Positions 16,162 to 26,445 are shown, numbered from the stretch's first letter. The stretch is DNA of 64,000 bases from an uncultured Sutterella sp. (GCA_937943605.1 CALEAW010000087.1:1-64000); one strand, 5' to 3'. The notes: generated from the sequence alone by a model not told the origin. Program-made: numbers and translations.

Positions 16162-19100
16162 TTAAATCCCGTTATTCATCAAGGCACACGCAACGGCAGT
16201 TGTAACGCCATCAGCCGCTGCACGCGTAATCTCATCAGCCTTTGCATCCTCTCTAGCAATGAGCTCTGCTGCGCTAATCGAGGCGGAGTTTCCATCTTCG
16301 TCAACAAGCGGTATCGTTAAATCAGGATGATCCTCTAACGCAATCAAAGCCTGGTGAGTCAATTGTTTCAATTCAACATCCTTTGCAGAGTCTCGAATCC
16401 TCTCCATGCTCTCTTTCACAATCTCGGAATCTTTGGCGCGTTTTTCTGCATCAGCAAGGGCTTTAAAAGTCTTGACATCACCAAATTCCTGACCGATACT
16501 TCTATTAGGAACTGCAGTTCTAGAATCCCTGTTGTTGCCGACTGAAGTCGCGGGTGGATGCCAGTCCTGAGGTTGCTCTTTGTGCAACGAGAGGAGGCCA
16601 CGGTCGTGAGTCTGACGATCAAACAACAGGGTTTCTTTTTCTATAGGTTGCTTGCTATAGAACACAGACCCAACACGATAACTCCCCGCAACCTTCTGAA
16701 ACTCAGCCTGAATTACTGCACGAGTCAGTCGTCCTTTCTCATCAACAACGATAGGACGAACAATTCGCAAGCTGTCAGCCTTCGTTCCTTTGGACACCCA
16801 CGCCCAATTCCTCACAACATCGTAAAGTGCGTGTTCAACATTTGAATAACCAGCCTGTTGAAGTTCCTTCTCGTGCTTGCGAATGTGGTCGCCCTTAAGC
16901 GTACCTTCCTGTAGTCGTACAGGAAGCGGCATAACACCATCAACACCTTCTGGCATGACCATCAGATCAGCCTTTCCATCAAAACCAAAAACGCGATGAA
17001 CGTTATCTCCATCACGCCCAACTTCAACTAAGCTAAAAGGCTTTGGAGCTGAAATAGGGGCGAAACCTTCCTCACGCATCGCATAGTCAATGGCATCTCG
17101 CAAAGCTTGTCCACGTCGCTCCGCCTCGAACTTGACAGCCCCAGCTAGGCTATCTGTCTTGATAAACAGCCCTTCATCAATTTCAACACCTGTGCGGCGT
17201 GAGAAGTCTCGCATTACATCGAGCTGAGAGAGCGTTGTAATATCTCCAAACATCCCTGCGCCACCAGACCGAGATTCCTCGTCAGCCATAGATCGAGCCT
17301 GACGAATCATCTCAGCACTTTCTGAAATGTCCTCCACAATGCGACGATACCCACCACCTTCATGCTCAACCTTGGCGAAGTACTCCATCAACGTCTGAGC
17401 CATTGGTGACCGCATCGCAGACCGTTGCGCGGCTAGTTCTGCCATTGACAATCGTTTGCCACTCGCTCGAACGGCTTGCATCTCATTGAGCACCTCAGCA
17501 AGTGGTACACGGATATCAACATCACCCGTACCATCTAGATCGAGCAGTCGAGGAGCTAATGCACGATAAGCACGAAGCAATGACGCAATACCATTCGGCG
17601 CATTTTCAGAGTCAAGTAGGTTTGTTAACCCAGGCGTCTTGTAAACCGCCTGAAAAATGGCTGCGTTAAGACGCTCCTTTGCGGCCGTTGTAGGAATACC
17701 ATTTGATACAAGACGGTTTCTCTCAGCTGTAGGCATCAGCTGTACAAATTGATAGACAGTCTCTGGTGACACGTTGCCATCGTCTGTAAATGTCAACGCA
17801 CTCAAATCAATGCGTTGTGAATCATTGATCGCTTGCTCAACCTGACTCAACTCAGACGTGCTTCGAGTATTGGTTCTGTCGGCAATGTCTGCGGGCAACT
17901 TCTCGCGATCAACAACGCGAACAAGAATGGGCTTTTTCATCTGGCTGATCACGTCAGGATTAACCCCGTGACGTTCGTAGTCACCAGCCAACTCTGAGCG
18001 ATAGCCTTCTGCGGTTCCGAGATCATATGCATGATCAAGCGCAGTCACTCGACCATTACCAGCTACAGCGTACGAAGCTTCGAGACCTTCAACACCATAA
18101 AGCTTATTGGGCACACCATTGATGTCGTTTGACGTGATGACAGTGTCCGCATCGACCACTACATACTGAGACTCATATCGCATCCCCGTACCGTCAACCA
18201 GTGTCACCGTGTGACCACGCTGTATATCAGGAATATCTACCCAGTCAGTGACAACAGGTGCACCATCAGATAATGAATTACTGATCGACACACGCAGGTA
18301 ATCAGGATGAGCGGCGATCTCGCGCATCTGCGCAACGCTCTCGTTTGACGAACGATCGCGATTTTGCAAAATGGCACCATCACGCTTTGATTGTGCGGCT
18401 AACTTCTCTAACGACTTCGCTCGAATTTCTTGAATCACCATTGGATCAACGGCATTCTCCTTAACACGAACAGGCTTACCGTTATCAATTGCTTCTCTCG
18501 TGGTAGCCTCAGCCTTACGCGCCTCTCTAACCTGAGCGGCATTAGAGTGATCCACTGGTAAATTGGAATCCGCCGCGATTTGCGTAGCACGAAAACGTGC
18601 GGCATCCTCGATGTCGACACCATTAGGCTCAGACACCTGTGACGGTTGAGGTGCTTCGGACTTCGCGCCCTTGGTCTTCCACGAAAGACCTGCCGAAAAA
18701 GGCCCCATAAGGCCACCCACAATAGCATTTACTCCCATACCTAGTGGGTCGGATGGATCGTATTTAAGAGCAAGTTTTGAATAGTCCGCATTCTCAAGAA
18801 CGGTCTTAATCGCCCCCATTTCATTAGCGGAGGTAAAAACACCCATTCCGGCACCCGTCAAAACTTTCGCTTTTAGACTTCGACCTATAGCCCCGGGAGC
18901 ACCCGCCCATACAGCATTCATCGCACCCGAGATCATGCCTGCTTTTCGAGCAGTCTCTTCATCTACGCCTTCGTCCTTGAGCTTCTGAGCTTCATTGATA
19001 CCAACGCTCGTACCGAATACGATTGGAGTCACAACCACTGATCCTGGCCCCGTAGCCGCACCAACAGTGGCCGCCATCCCAAACTTAGCAAGACCGTTCG

Positions 19101-19437
19101 ATATGCCGTACATCACCTGTGCCGCCATTCCTGTCTTTTCAGGATCGGGCGTATATTCGTCTCGAACTAAGCGACGATTCTCTTCAGCTGTTGCGTCTAA
19201 CCATGCGCGGTATTCGTCATCGCCCAATCCTGTTGCAGAGGCCACTCCCTTCAACGCAGACTGGTTCTCCAAATACGCAGAATATGCACCTTGCCACAGC
19301 GAATCTAAAACACCCGTATACCAATGAGGCTCCTCTTTTTGTGCTGGTTCTACAGCATCATTCAAAGGGGATGGATTGACATCAGTTAGGATCGGAGCAG
19401 ACGGTAGCTCCTCTGAATATTCTCGAAGAAAGATCAT
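16162..19437 (-). CDS. Giant virion protein with ParB-like (DdrB-type) domain and possible nuclease domain
   Basis: A 1091-residue protein. Residues about 90-250 are glycine/alanine-rich and hydrophobic (membrane-active or core segment). Residues about 395-660 match the DdrB-type ParB-like domain of phage polyvalent proteins: VDIPDIQRGHTVTLVDG, AGNGRVTALDHA (NGR motif near 459), DRTNTRST near 522. Residues about 840-930, with LKGDHIRKHEKEL and a run of basic strands, resemble the small barnase/EndoU-like nuclease domains at the ends of such proteins. It overlaps the preceding gene by 4 nt. Likely injected with the genome; the nuclease assignment is weak. Confidence 0.6.
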   Translation of the reverse strand: MIFLREYSEELPSAPILTDVNPSPLNDAVEPAQKEEPHWYTGVLDSLWQGAYSAYLENQSALKGVASATGLGDDEYRAWLDATAEENRRLVRDEYTPDPEKTGMAAQVMYGISNGLAKFGMAATVGAATGPGSVVVTPIVFGTSVGINEAQKLKDEGVDEETARKAGMISGAMNAVWAGAPGAIGRSLKAKVLTGAGMGVFTSANEMGAIKTVLENADYSKLALKYDPSDPLGMGVNAIVGGLMGPFSAGLSWKTKGAKSEAPQPSQVSEPNGVDIEDAARFRATQIAADSNLPVDHSNAAQVREARKAEATTREAIDNGKPVRVKENAVDPMVIQEIRAKSLEKLAAQSKRDGAILQNRDRSSNESVAQMREIAAHPDYLRVSISNSLSDGAPVVTDWVDIPDIQRGHTVTLVDGTGMRYESQYVVVDADTVITSNDINGVPNKLYGVEGLEASYAVAGNGRVTALDHAYDLGTAEGYRSELAGDYERHGVNPDVISQMKKPILVRVVDREKLPADIADRTNTRSTSELSQVEQAINDSQRIDLSALTFTDDGNVSPETVYQFVQLMPTAERNRLVSNGIPTTAAKERLNAAIFQAVYKTPGLTNLLDSENAPNGIASLLRAYRALAPRLLDLDGTGDVDIRVPLAEVLNEMQAVRASGKRLSMAELAAQRSAMRSPMAQTLMEYFAKVEHEGGGYRRIVEDISESAEMIRQARSMADEESRSGGAGMFGDITTLSQLDVMRDFSRRTGVEIDEGLFIKTDSLAGAVKFEAERRGQALRDAIDYAMREEGFAPISAPKPFSLVEVGRDGDNVHRVFGFDGKADLMVMPEGVDGVMPLPVRLQEGTLKGDHIRKHEKELQQAGYSNVEHALYDVVRNWAWVSKGTKADSLRIVRPIVVDEKGRLTRAVIQAEFQKVAGSYRVGSVFYSKQPIEKETLLFDRQTHDRGLLSLHKEQPQDWHPPATSVGNNRDSRTAVPNRSIGQEFGDVKTFKALADAEKRAKDSEIVKESMERIRDSAKDVELKQLTHQALIALEDHPDLTIPLVDEDGNSASISAAELIAREDAKADEITRAAADGVTTAVACALMNNGI

Positions 19438-21596
19438 TTTTCAAAGTTCACCGCTTTAATTGTGAAAGGAGAGCCATCCGATTGAATCAGCTTTTGGCCG
19501 TTAGATAAGATGACGTCAAAGGTGTTGTCCTCACCAGTCGTAGACATTCGCAATTCGGCATCTGGTAACAGCTTGGCGACCTGTTCACCCGTAAGGGGCA
19601 TGCCGTTTGGCAACTTCGCAACAACCCCTTTCAATCTTTCAAAAGAACGGACATTGCTCCGAACAGCGTCCTCAAGATCGCTCAGGCGAACACCGTCCTT
19701 TAGCGCAACCTTCCTACCGTTGTAGTCATAAATTTCACCAACGATTTCCGTCATGGCCTGTGTCATGGCTTCCCCAGCACTCGTTCCACTCATGACCTTC
19801 CCAGCCGCCACTGCTGTGATCGAATCGACCACTTTTTCTCGAACTACGGGATTGTCAATGAGACCATTCAACGCCTCGAGCTTGAGAGGAATACCCGTGC
19901 TCGGTGACGTCACAATGCCAACCTTCGTCTGCTTTTCAGCAATACCCGCTTTACCAAGGAAGTAGTTTTCAGCGACACCATTGGCTCTCATTGATGGGTC
20001 TGCCGCGAGCAAAAAACCTGTGGAATACTCCTCACCAAGTTGTCTATGCACAATACCAACGCCATCTGCACCAACTACATCAGCTATAGCACCTAAAAAC
20101 GCCGACCTTTCTCGAGCTCCAAGACCATCGATCTTTGTCTTAAGTTTTGAAACTTCATCCAAGCTGAATATCTTTGCTTTTGTTCCATAATCAGTTGAGA
20201 TAGTTTTAGCGTTTTGTGCGCGAATAGAAATCTGACCTACCACTGATTGCAGATTGTCAAAGTCGATACTTTGTACGTCATACGACCCAGTACCCATCGC
20301 GTAAGCGATAGGATCATTTCGCCTCTGTTTTGTGACTTCATCCCTCGCTTTTACAAGGGCATCGCGGCGCTTTACTTGATCTGCATAGTCTTCTGCCCCG
20401 CGAACAGGAGCTGAGGCCTCGATCACTGCGTTCATCGCATCAACTGGCATCCTGCTAAAACCATGTATTGCAGCAACCGTTTCAGCGTTCGCTTTGTAGG
20501 ACTCGTAACGTTGACTTCCTTCAGACTCACCATAAGCCTCAACAAACTGGTCTCGGCTCAACATATCTGCATCAACACCCGTTTCTCCAATTAAGGTCAA
20601 TGAATTTTTTTCCCGTTTCGCAAGATCCTGCCGATACCCAGATTGAGCCGTCTTTTGTTGCGTCCACACCGACGCAAACAGCTCAGCACGCCTCACTTGA
20701 GTAAGTTCATCAATTAGCGGAATACCTGTTTTTTCTGACTTAATTGCCCCCCACAATTCATTCCTATCCCCAGTAAGAGGGTGCTTTGCCGCCAACTCAG
20801 CTGCCAACAGCCCTTTTGACTGACGCCACAGCGAATTTTCAAGCTTTCGCCTGATATCCATGCTCATTGAATCATCAGGTGTAGACATCAATGCCTCAAA
20901 AGCACTGACAGGATCATCCTGTGCCCACGCAGAAAAGCGATTTGCCTGAAGTTGGTCTAGGTGCGCACGCTTCTGGTTCGAAAGCGTTTCTTCATCCCAC
21001 CCCATTAGCTGAGCTTGATAATCCAACTCCATTTCAACTGAAGCTGAGGACTTCGCCAGATACTCTGGATCTGCGTAATGGTTTGCCGCATCTGCCTGTA
21101 AAGCCTCAACCTTAGACGAAGAGGACTGCAACTGATATTGTCGTGTCTGGTTCGCATTCCATCGCTGAGCTTGGCTATGTGCAGACTGCATACGGTCATA
21201 GACACGAGACTGCACAGCCTCACGAGCTTGAGGCGATAGCTTTCCAACGATCTCATTGACGTCACGTGTCATCGCTTCCATGGCAGGCTGATACCCATCC
21301 ATGGCATTGCGCCCCATCTTGGTCAGATATCCAGTCTCTGGATTGTTGAGATGCGTATCGATGACACCCATCACCTCACGCTCTGCATCATCACTTTCAG
21401 CCTTTATGACTCTGGCACGCTGAACTTCTAAGGCTTTGACTGCTGAATTAGCCCAGTCCTGCACTGGCATGAGAGCCTTCTTCATCACTGCGTCATAGTC
21501 GGTACGATCCTGAGGAACGCTGATAGGCGAGAGCCCTGAATTACCCGAGTCCTGTACCTGCGGCAGACCACTTTGAAAAGTTGGAACCATCGGCAT
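19434..21596 (-). CDS. Putative internal virion protein (gp15-like position)
   Basis: A 720-residue, helix-rich, mostly hydrophilic protein, with no signal peptide, membrane helix or recognised motif. N-terminal 25 residues are Pro/Gly/Ser-rich; residues 60-330 are strongly helical (many Gln, Ala, Glu, Arg). It lies between the small gp14-like protein and the giant ParB-domain protein, the place of T7 gp15-type core proteins. The ATG directly follows the previous stop and the gene overlaps the next by 4 nt. Confidence 0.55.
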   Translation of the reverse strand: MPMVPTFQSGLPQVQDSGNSGLSPISVPQDRTDYDAVMKKALMPVQDWANSAVKALEVQRARVIKAESDDAEREVMGVIDTHLNNPETGYLTKMGRNAMDGYQPAMEAMTRDVNEIVGKLSPQAREAVQSRVYDRMQSAHSQAQRWNANQTRQYQLQSSSSKVEALQADAANHYADPEYLAKSSASVEMELDYQAQLMGWDEETLSNQKRAHLDQLQANRFSAWAQDDPVSAFEALMSTPDDSMSMDIRRKLENSLWRQSKGLLAAELAAKHPLTGDRNELWGAIKSEKTGIPLIDELTQVRRAELFASVWTQQKTAQSGYRQDLAKREKNSLTLIGETGVDADMLSRDQFVEAYGESEGSQRYESYKANAETVAAIHGFSRMPVDAMNAVIEASAPVRGAEDYADQVKRRDALVKARDEVTKQRRNDPIAYAMGTGSYDVQSIDFDNLQSVVGQISIRAQNAKTISTDYGTKAKIFSLDEVSKLKTKIDGLGARERSAFLGAIADVVGADGVGIVHRQLGEEYSTGFLLAADPSMRANGVAENYFLGKAGIAEKQTKVGIVTSPSTGIPLKLEALNGLIDNPVVREKVVDSITAVAAGKVMSGTSAGEAMTQAMTEIVGEIYDYNGRKVALKDGVRLSDLEDAVRSNVRSFERLKGVVAKLPNGMPLTGEQVAKLLPDAELRMSTTGEDNTFDVILSNGQKLIQSDGSPFTIKAVNFEK

Positions 21597-22202
21597 TTAG
21601 TACCCCCCAATCATGGTCTTCTTGTAGCCTGACGCGATGTCTGGGTAGTTCCATCCACCACTGCTTTTGTTCGTGGCAAAAGCCCCTGATGCACTCATAA
21701 GCATGTAGTTGTTAGCAACCTGAGAGGCACCACCCAACAGCGTCGTTCCGAACTTATCCCACTTGTTAACCTTCTGTGCCTCGGCCTGAAGTGCCTGAGC
21801 TTCATAGCTAACGCCCTTCCACCGATAGCCCCAGGCCTCATTGAGTGCATTGGACTTGATCTGATTTACATCCATCTCTTTGATGATGTCAGTCGATGCC
21901 TGCATCTCTGCAGCAGATCCCTCACTAACAGCAATACCATTGGCTGCTAGTGCAGCACGCTGAGCAGACTTCACCTGCCCAGCCGCCATCGTCTTGGACA
22001 CAATCGCCTTCTCTGACGCTCTTAATGTGGCTTGATATTGACGCTCCATCATTTGCGCATTAATGCGAGCGATGTTTGCTTGAGCTTGAGCCGCCGCGTT
22101 GGAGTGTTTGGATATTCCAAAGGATCCAAGCGCAGTAATAGTGTTTGAAATGCCCTGCGCAATGAGCATTCCGTATCCGAATTGAGCAGAGTTTGTAGCC
22201 AT
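21597..22202 (-). CDS. Internal virion protein, gp14-like
   Basis: A 201-residue protein from the ATG at 22202. It has a hydrophobic N-terminus (GYGMLIAQGISNTITALGSFGI) followed by an Ala/Gln-rich helix (AAAQAQANIARINAQMMERQYQATLRASE), a pattern typical of gp14-type ejection proteins of podoviruses, which insert into the outer membrane. Longer upstream frame ignored because the hairpin at 22210-22238 lies there. It is the first of the ejection-protein genes. Confidence 0.65.
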   Translation of the reverse strand: MATNSAQFGYGMLIAQGISNTITALGSFGISKHSNAAAQAQANIARINAQMMERQYQATLRASEKAIVSKTMAAGQVKSAQRAALAANGIAVSEGSAAEMQASTDIIKEMDVNQIKSNALNEAWGYRWKGVSYEAQALQAEAQKVNKWDKFGTTLLGGASQVANNYMLMSASGAFATNKSSGGWNYPDIASGYKKTMIGGY

Positions 22203-22209
22203 AGAAAAA

Positions 22210-22259
22210 CCCTCTAAGATGACTAACACCTTAGAGGGCTGAACTCCTTACACGCGCAC
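22210..22259 (-). promoter_or_regulatory. 10-mer motif copy 3 and hairpin before the gp14-like gene
   Basis: ACACGCGCAC at 22250-22259, then CCCTCTAAG (22210-22218)/CTTAGAGGG (22230-22238). In mRNA the 3' arm carries GAGGG and is followed by TTTTTCT and the ATG, so the hairpin can act both as a terminator and as a cover of the ribosome site. Motif to ATG: 47 nt. Confidence 0.6.
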
Positions 22260-22261
22260 AA

Positions 22262-24319
22262 TCACACCAGTTCTAGAACTGTTGTCATACTCACGATCCT
22301 AAGAGGCAATGGATATTTTTGCCTGACACATACTTGCCCACTTGTCGACCATTGAGGCTGTATCTGAAATCCAACCTCGTCAGTAATCGGGGTCGGAACG
22401 CTCCCTGCAAACTCTGTCGAACGAGCAGGATATTCTGCGAGCTTATCGAAAGAGGGGCCAGCTTGAGTCCCTAACGAATTGACTACACGGAAGAAAACTT
22501 CCTTCACATTCTTCTTATGACCAGAACCATATGAACCATCCTGCAAGGCCATTGCTACTGGAAGTGTCTTCATATCAGCAGTGTATGGCAGGCCGATATG
22601 AACAACACTTGATGGATAATCCAAAGTGATTGTTCCATTCTTCACAACTTGTTCTGGCTCTACAGCACCATCGGCAAGAATACTAACGGTCTCGCCTTCA
22701 AGCCATGATAAGCCTGTAATCTCTTTCGTTGGCTCTCCTCGATACGTACCTGCACAATCGAGTTGAACCCAATCCTTCAGCCCCGTAAATTGACGCTCAT
22801 TCATGCGTTCCACAAAACGAACATCAGTCCCGTTGATATTGCGAAGCACTTCTACATATACGATGTCTTCGTCACCTTCAGCAACGACACACACCGACTC
22901 AATAGATCCACTCGTTTCAACGGTTGAGAAGCCGCCAACCTGCTGTTCTGGAACATAGGTCAGTGCAATCAACTTTCCTGAAGATGAAGCCGCCCATACA
23001 ATTGGGAACGGTGCTTTAGAATACGCCAAGTCTACGATTGTCAGGTTGTCAAACAAGTGAGGCGCTCGTAGACAAACATCGCCTGAAATATAACCACCAG
23101 CCTCATAGTTGTAGCCAAGCTCACGAAGATGCCCGCCACGACCTGCCCCGTAGATCATGCTCGAGCCGATCACGAGAGGCTGCACATTAGACGATCCAAC
23201 ATACGATTGCGGTCTAACAGACATAGATTCTGGCGTAATGGCATCTGAGTTTAATGGGGACACACGCCACTCTGCTGCACCAGTCAACAGCATCAACTGC
23301 GCCAATGGAACAATGTGAAGTATTCGATTTGCCTCACGAGCCGCAACACGAACAGCAATACGGTCATCAGACTGTGACGGCAACGAGTAAGACATATCAG
23401 CCTCAGTCCCGGGTCTTGTTGCCCACAGATTATTTGGACGATTTATCGTTCCGCCGAACCAACGTCGTTGCTCAAAATAAGAAACAGCACCTGGGTAATC
23501 CTGATCCTTAAACGCGTCGTCATATCTTGGAGGCGTTATAGACGCATCAGGCGAGATATTCTCATCGATGATGGTGGTTCGATCTGTCTGACCGACGTAC
23601 GCCCAAACACCTCCTTGATCCCTGTAAACACGATACATGCCAGCACCTTGTACCGAATGCCACTTAATCGTGTTATAAGAACCGTCACCATACGGATTGC
23701 AATCGATAGTAATGGATTCTGAGCGAACTGATTCTTGGGTACCGTCGCTGAGCAAAGCCGTTACAGCGTATGTACGTTTGTAGTCAGTTGGATTGGTAAC
23801 GTCCTTATTGATTGTCTGTTCTGCAGACAACCCTGTTGGAGCTGAAAGCGAAGAACCAAACTTAATATCAACCAATCGCCAATCCGTCGCACCGTATCGT
23901 CGCAACTCCTTAGGTGGGTAGTTTGGATGAACTAGCGTCATCACATCCGCCGATTGAACGTAATGAATGTCAAATAGATCAGCCTCAATATACGGTGTCT
24001 CGATCTCGTAGGGTTGACCGTTATCCCCCAAGACGGTCCTACCTTGAGTATGGAAGCGCACATACCTCTCACCAAACTCAAGCACCATAGTTTGAGTAAT
24101 CGAGAAGCTGAAAGGAATGAGGCGAGCCTTTTTGTTGGAGTGTTTCGTGCGATTAACATACTTGAAGCCCGGTCGAGTGACGATGGGACCCTGTGGCTCG
24201 ATGAGGAAGTTTTTGCAGAGAGCCATGCCTGTCTGATACTTACCATCGTCAATTCGAGCGAACATCGAAACAGAAACTTCGCCGCCATTGAATGCGCGTT
24301 GATAGATTCGAACAGCCAT
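22262..24319 (-). CDS. Tail tubular protein B-like (gp12-type nozzle)
   Basis: A 685-residue protein from the ATG at 24319, which overlaps the stop of the gp11-like gene (TGATG). N-terminal MAVRIYQRAFNGGEVSVSMFARIDDGKYQTG...CKNFLIEPQGPIVTRPGFKYV is the standard opening of podovirus tail nozzle proteins, followed by beta-rich domains including LVHPNYPPKELRRYG and fibronectin-like strands. The protein forms the distal end of the short tail. Order gp11-like then gp12-like is as in T7. Confidence 0.8.
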   Translation of the reverse strand: MAVRIYQRAFNGGEVSVSMFARIDDGKYQTGMALCKNFLIEPQGPIVTRPGFKYVNRTKHSNKKARLIPFSFSITQTMVLEFGERYVRFHTQGRTVLGDNGQPYEIETPYIEADLFDIHYVQSADVMTLVHPNYPPKELRRYGATDWRLVDIKFGSSLSAPTGLSAEQTINKDVTNPTDYKRTYAVTALLSDGTQESVRSESITIDCNPYGDGSYNTIKWHSVQGAGMYRVYRDQGGVWAYVGQTDRTTIIDENISPDASITPPRYDDAFKDQDYPGAVSYFEQRRWFGGTINRPNNLWATRPGTEADMSYSLPSQSDDRIAVRVAAREANRILHIVPLAQLMLLTGAAEWRVSPLNSDAITPESMSVRPQSYVGSSNVQPLVIGSSMIYGAGRGGHLRELGYNYEAGGYISGDVCLRAPHLFDNLTIVDLAYSKAPFPIVWAASSSGKLIALTYVPEQQVGGFSTVETSGSIESVCVVAEGDEDIVYVEVLRNINGTDVRFVERMNERQFTGLKDWVQLDCAGTYRGEPTKEITGLSWLEGETVSILADGAVEPEQVVKNGTITLDYPSSVVHIGLPYTADMKTLPVAMALQDGSYGSGHKKNVKEVFFRVVNSLGTQAGPSFDKLAEYPARSTEFAGSVPTPITDEVGFQIQPQWSTSGQVCVRQKYPLPLRIVSMTTVLELV

Positions 24320-24945
24320 CAGATTACCCTCACACGTAAACCAGACGGTAGCGGCCACTCGACACGACGACGATGAACGGACATCTTTGAGTCAACTGTC
24401 TTGGCTCGAGAAAGTGCAGCCTCGTACTGCTGCAAAAGTCGAACAGACGCTTCACTCGAACTGTCAGACCGCTTGACTGGCCCAACAAGGAAGGACGCCA
24501 GAAGTATGACTAGCGCCTGAACAAAATAAGTCGGAAAGATCGTGGCAGTGTCAATGTATGAAACATATGTCAGCACGACATTCTTTGAGTTCGTAAATAC
24601 AGCACGGCCTGAATTAGATTCATACAGTTCAACCTCAAAATCTATCGGCATCCCTTCCTTTCCAGGCTCAGACACACGAAGCAACCTGACACAATCCGAT
24701 GGCAGAAGAAACGCATACTTCCACTCATAGAGATCTTTGTCTATGTTCGAAAGCTCAACGCCTCGAGCACGGCGAATAGCAAAAGACCAGTCGTGCTCCT
24801 CGTAAAGCTTTCGTAAAGCAAGCGGATACCATCGAGCGCAATGGCCAGCTTGAGGTGAACCATCTGGCGGCGTGATTGATGTCACATCACCAGAATCACC
24901 TAACATTCCTAACGACAGATTACAGATATCAACAGCAGTAGCCAT
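24319..24945 (-). CDS. Tail tubular protein A-like (gp11-type adaptor)
   Basis: A 208-residue protein. Opening VDICNLSLGMLGDSGDVTSITPPDGSPQAGHCARWYPLALRKLYEEHDWSFAIRRA is characteristic of T7 gp11-type adaptors (cN.AL..lG...I.s......a..c...y...r...L..h.W.FA). It forms the ring that joins connector and nozzle. The start codon has no ribosome site of its own; a hairpin with a T-rich tail lies directly upstream. Confidence 0.85.
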   Translation of the reverse strand: MATAVDICNLSLGMLGDSGDVTSITPPDGSPQAGHCARWYPLALRKLYEEHDWSFAIRRARGVELSNIDKDLYEWKYAFLLPSDCVRLLRVSEPGKEGMPIDFEVELYESNSGRAVFTNSKNVVLTYVSYIDTATIFPTYFVQALVILLASFLVGPVKRSDSSSEASVRLLQQYEAALSRAKTVDSKMSVHRRRVEWPLPSGLRVRVI

Positions 24946-24948
24946 AAA

Positions 24949-24981
24949 GTAAAAGCGGAGCTTTTCACCGCCCCGCTCCCT
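24949..24981 (-). terminator. Hairpin with T-rich tail before the gp11-like gene
   Basis: In mRNA sense AGCGG...CCGCT followed by TTTTACTTT and immediately the ATG at 24945. It may partially end the abundant capsid transcript, as seen for capsid genes of other phages. No 10-mer motif here. Confidence 0.5.
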
Positions 24982-25005
24982 GAAAGAGGTTCAGTTGTCC
25001 ATGCG

Positions 25006-25422
25006 TCAGGCCGCTGCGCCCGGCAGGAACTCAATGCCCTCGACCTTATAGGCCGTCGGCACTTCAATCACGTCGCTCAGATACGCCGTCATCGTGCCAC
25101 CCGTAATGGAGGTTGGCGTCGTCTTGAGGCGAACGTATCGACGATGCTTGACAGGCATCGGAAGGACGAGGCCATGCTTCGTATCAGTTGGCGTAAGGGC
25201 TCCTGATGAGAGCACTGGTGCAAAGTCGCTGTTATCGTCAGAGTCCTCAACAGCAATGGTCAGAGAGGTGCCGACAAGGGCGGTCGGGAACTTGCAGACC
25301 ACATAGAGCGGTCGATCATTCAGACCGGTCGTCGGAGCCTTCTGAAGGAAATCGATCACATCAGAAGTGATAGCAGTGGTAGCCGCCTTCTTCTCGCAGA
25401 ACGCGAGCTTAATATCCATCAT
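25006..25422 (-). CDS. Bbp16-like capsid cement protein
   Basis: A 138-residue beta-rich protein: LYVVCKFPTALVGTSLTIAVEDSDDNSDFAPVLSSGALT and VLPMPVKHRRYVRLKTTPTSITGGTMTAYL. This matches the form of the BPP-1 Bbp16 family that clamps onto the capsid lattice. It directly follows the major capsid gene, as in BPP-1. GAGGAAAG precedes two in-frame ATG codons (25422, 25419); either may be used. Confidence 0.75.
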   Translation of the reverse strand: MMDIKLAFCEKKAATTAITSDVIDFLQKAPTTGLNDRPLYVVCKFPTALVGTSLTIAVEDSDDNSDFAPVLSSGALTPTDTKHGLVLPMPVKHRRYVRLKTTPTSITGGTMTAYLSDVIEVPTAYKVEGIEFLPGAAA

Positions 25423-25434
25423 CTTTCCTCTCCT

Positions 25435-26445
25435 TTACTTGAGAACCTTGCCCGTATTGGGCATGATGTCCGTCCCAAGGCGATGAATCGGCACGCCGCG
25501 GAAGGTCATGCACTTGCGCCCTGCAACCTCATCCTGAGAAAGGAGAACGTTGTCCTTGTTCAGGATCTGGCGAGCCAAGAAGCTGCGGGTGTTGTCGTTC
25601 ATATAGAAGGCAACGCGACCCTGCTGTTCATCCGGCAAACGCTCAAGAGCATCGATCATTAAGTCCAGAAGGTCTGGACCAGTCGTGTTCTTCTTCGTAA
25701 GCTTCGTGGAATCGATGTTAGCGATACGAACCACACGCTGCGGATCGTAAAGTGCCACACCAACGTCCCAAGCGAACTCAGTGATTTCAGCGCGGAAGCG
25801 CTTGCCGTTTGCGTCGAAGGCATATTGTTCGCCCATATTCTCAACAGCGAGACCAGCATTGGAGCCGTTTTCCGGATAGAAGAGATACGTCGAAGCAGGA
25901 TCCCAATTGATCAATAGGATGTCAGTCTGCTTGTTCTCTGTCGTACCCTTGGCGTCGATGATTCGATTGGCAAATGCTTCATTCTGAGGCGTGACGATGT
26001 TGAAAATCCCATTAGGGTCACGGCTTTCAAGGTTGCTGTCACCGTATAGAACCTTCTTGAGGACATGGCGAGAAAGGCCACGCATAAACCCTTCATCCGT
26101 ACGAAGACGGAAAGCGGCACGCTCATTAGGCTTACGAGTGTCCAAAAGGGACTTATCAACCTCGGAACGAGATCGAACCATCGCCGCGGCGTAGCGAACG
26201 TCTGCACCAGTCACACGTTCAGCATCCCAACCTTCGTTGAAAGCACGAACTTGACCTTCAGGGTAAGACGTCACAACCTTGCCTCGGTCACCAAAGCCAT
26301 CGTTACCACGCTGAATAACAGCTTGATCAAAGAAGCCGTTGTAGTCTCGGATCGTATGGATAAGCTGGCGCACCGGCTTATCACTAGTAAGACCTTCGAA
26401 GTCCGCCAAAGTGATCGGATTCGAGTCAGTCACAACATTGGGCAT
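25435..26445 (-). CDS. Major capsid protein (BPP-1 type)
   Basis: A 336-residue protein with HK97-fold character: N-terminal PITLADFEGLTSDKPVRQLIHTIRDYNGFFDQAVI, a central beta region, NWDPASTYLFYPENG and C-terminal RVAFYMNDNTRSFLARQILNK with GVPIHRLGTDIM. It is placed between scaffold and cement protein genes. Length fits BPP-1-like capsids. No protease is seen next to it, so processing is unlikely. Confidence 0.8.
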   Translation of the reverse strand: MPNVVTDSNPITLADFEGLTSDKPVRQLIHTIRDYNGFFDQAVIQRGNDGFGDRGKVVTSYPEGQVRAFNEGWDAERVTGADVRYAAAMVRSRSEVDKSLLDTRKPNERAAFRLRTDEGFMRGLSRHVLKKVLYGDSNLESRDPNGIFNIVTPQNEAFANRIIDAKGTTENKQTDILLINWDPASTYLFYPENGSNAGLAVENMGEQYAFDANGKRFRAEITEFAWDVGVALYDPQRVVRIANIDSTKLTKKNTTGPDLLDLMIDALERLPDEQQGRVAFYMNDNTRSFLARQILNKDNVLLSQDEVAGRKCMTFRGVPIHRLGTDIMPNTGKVLK

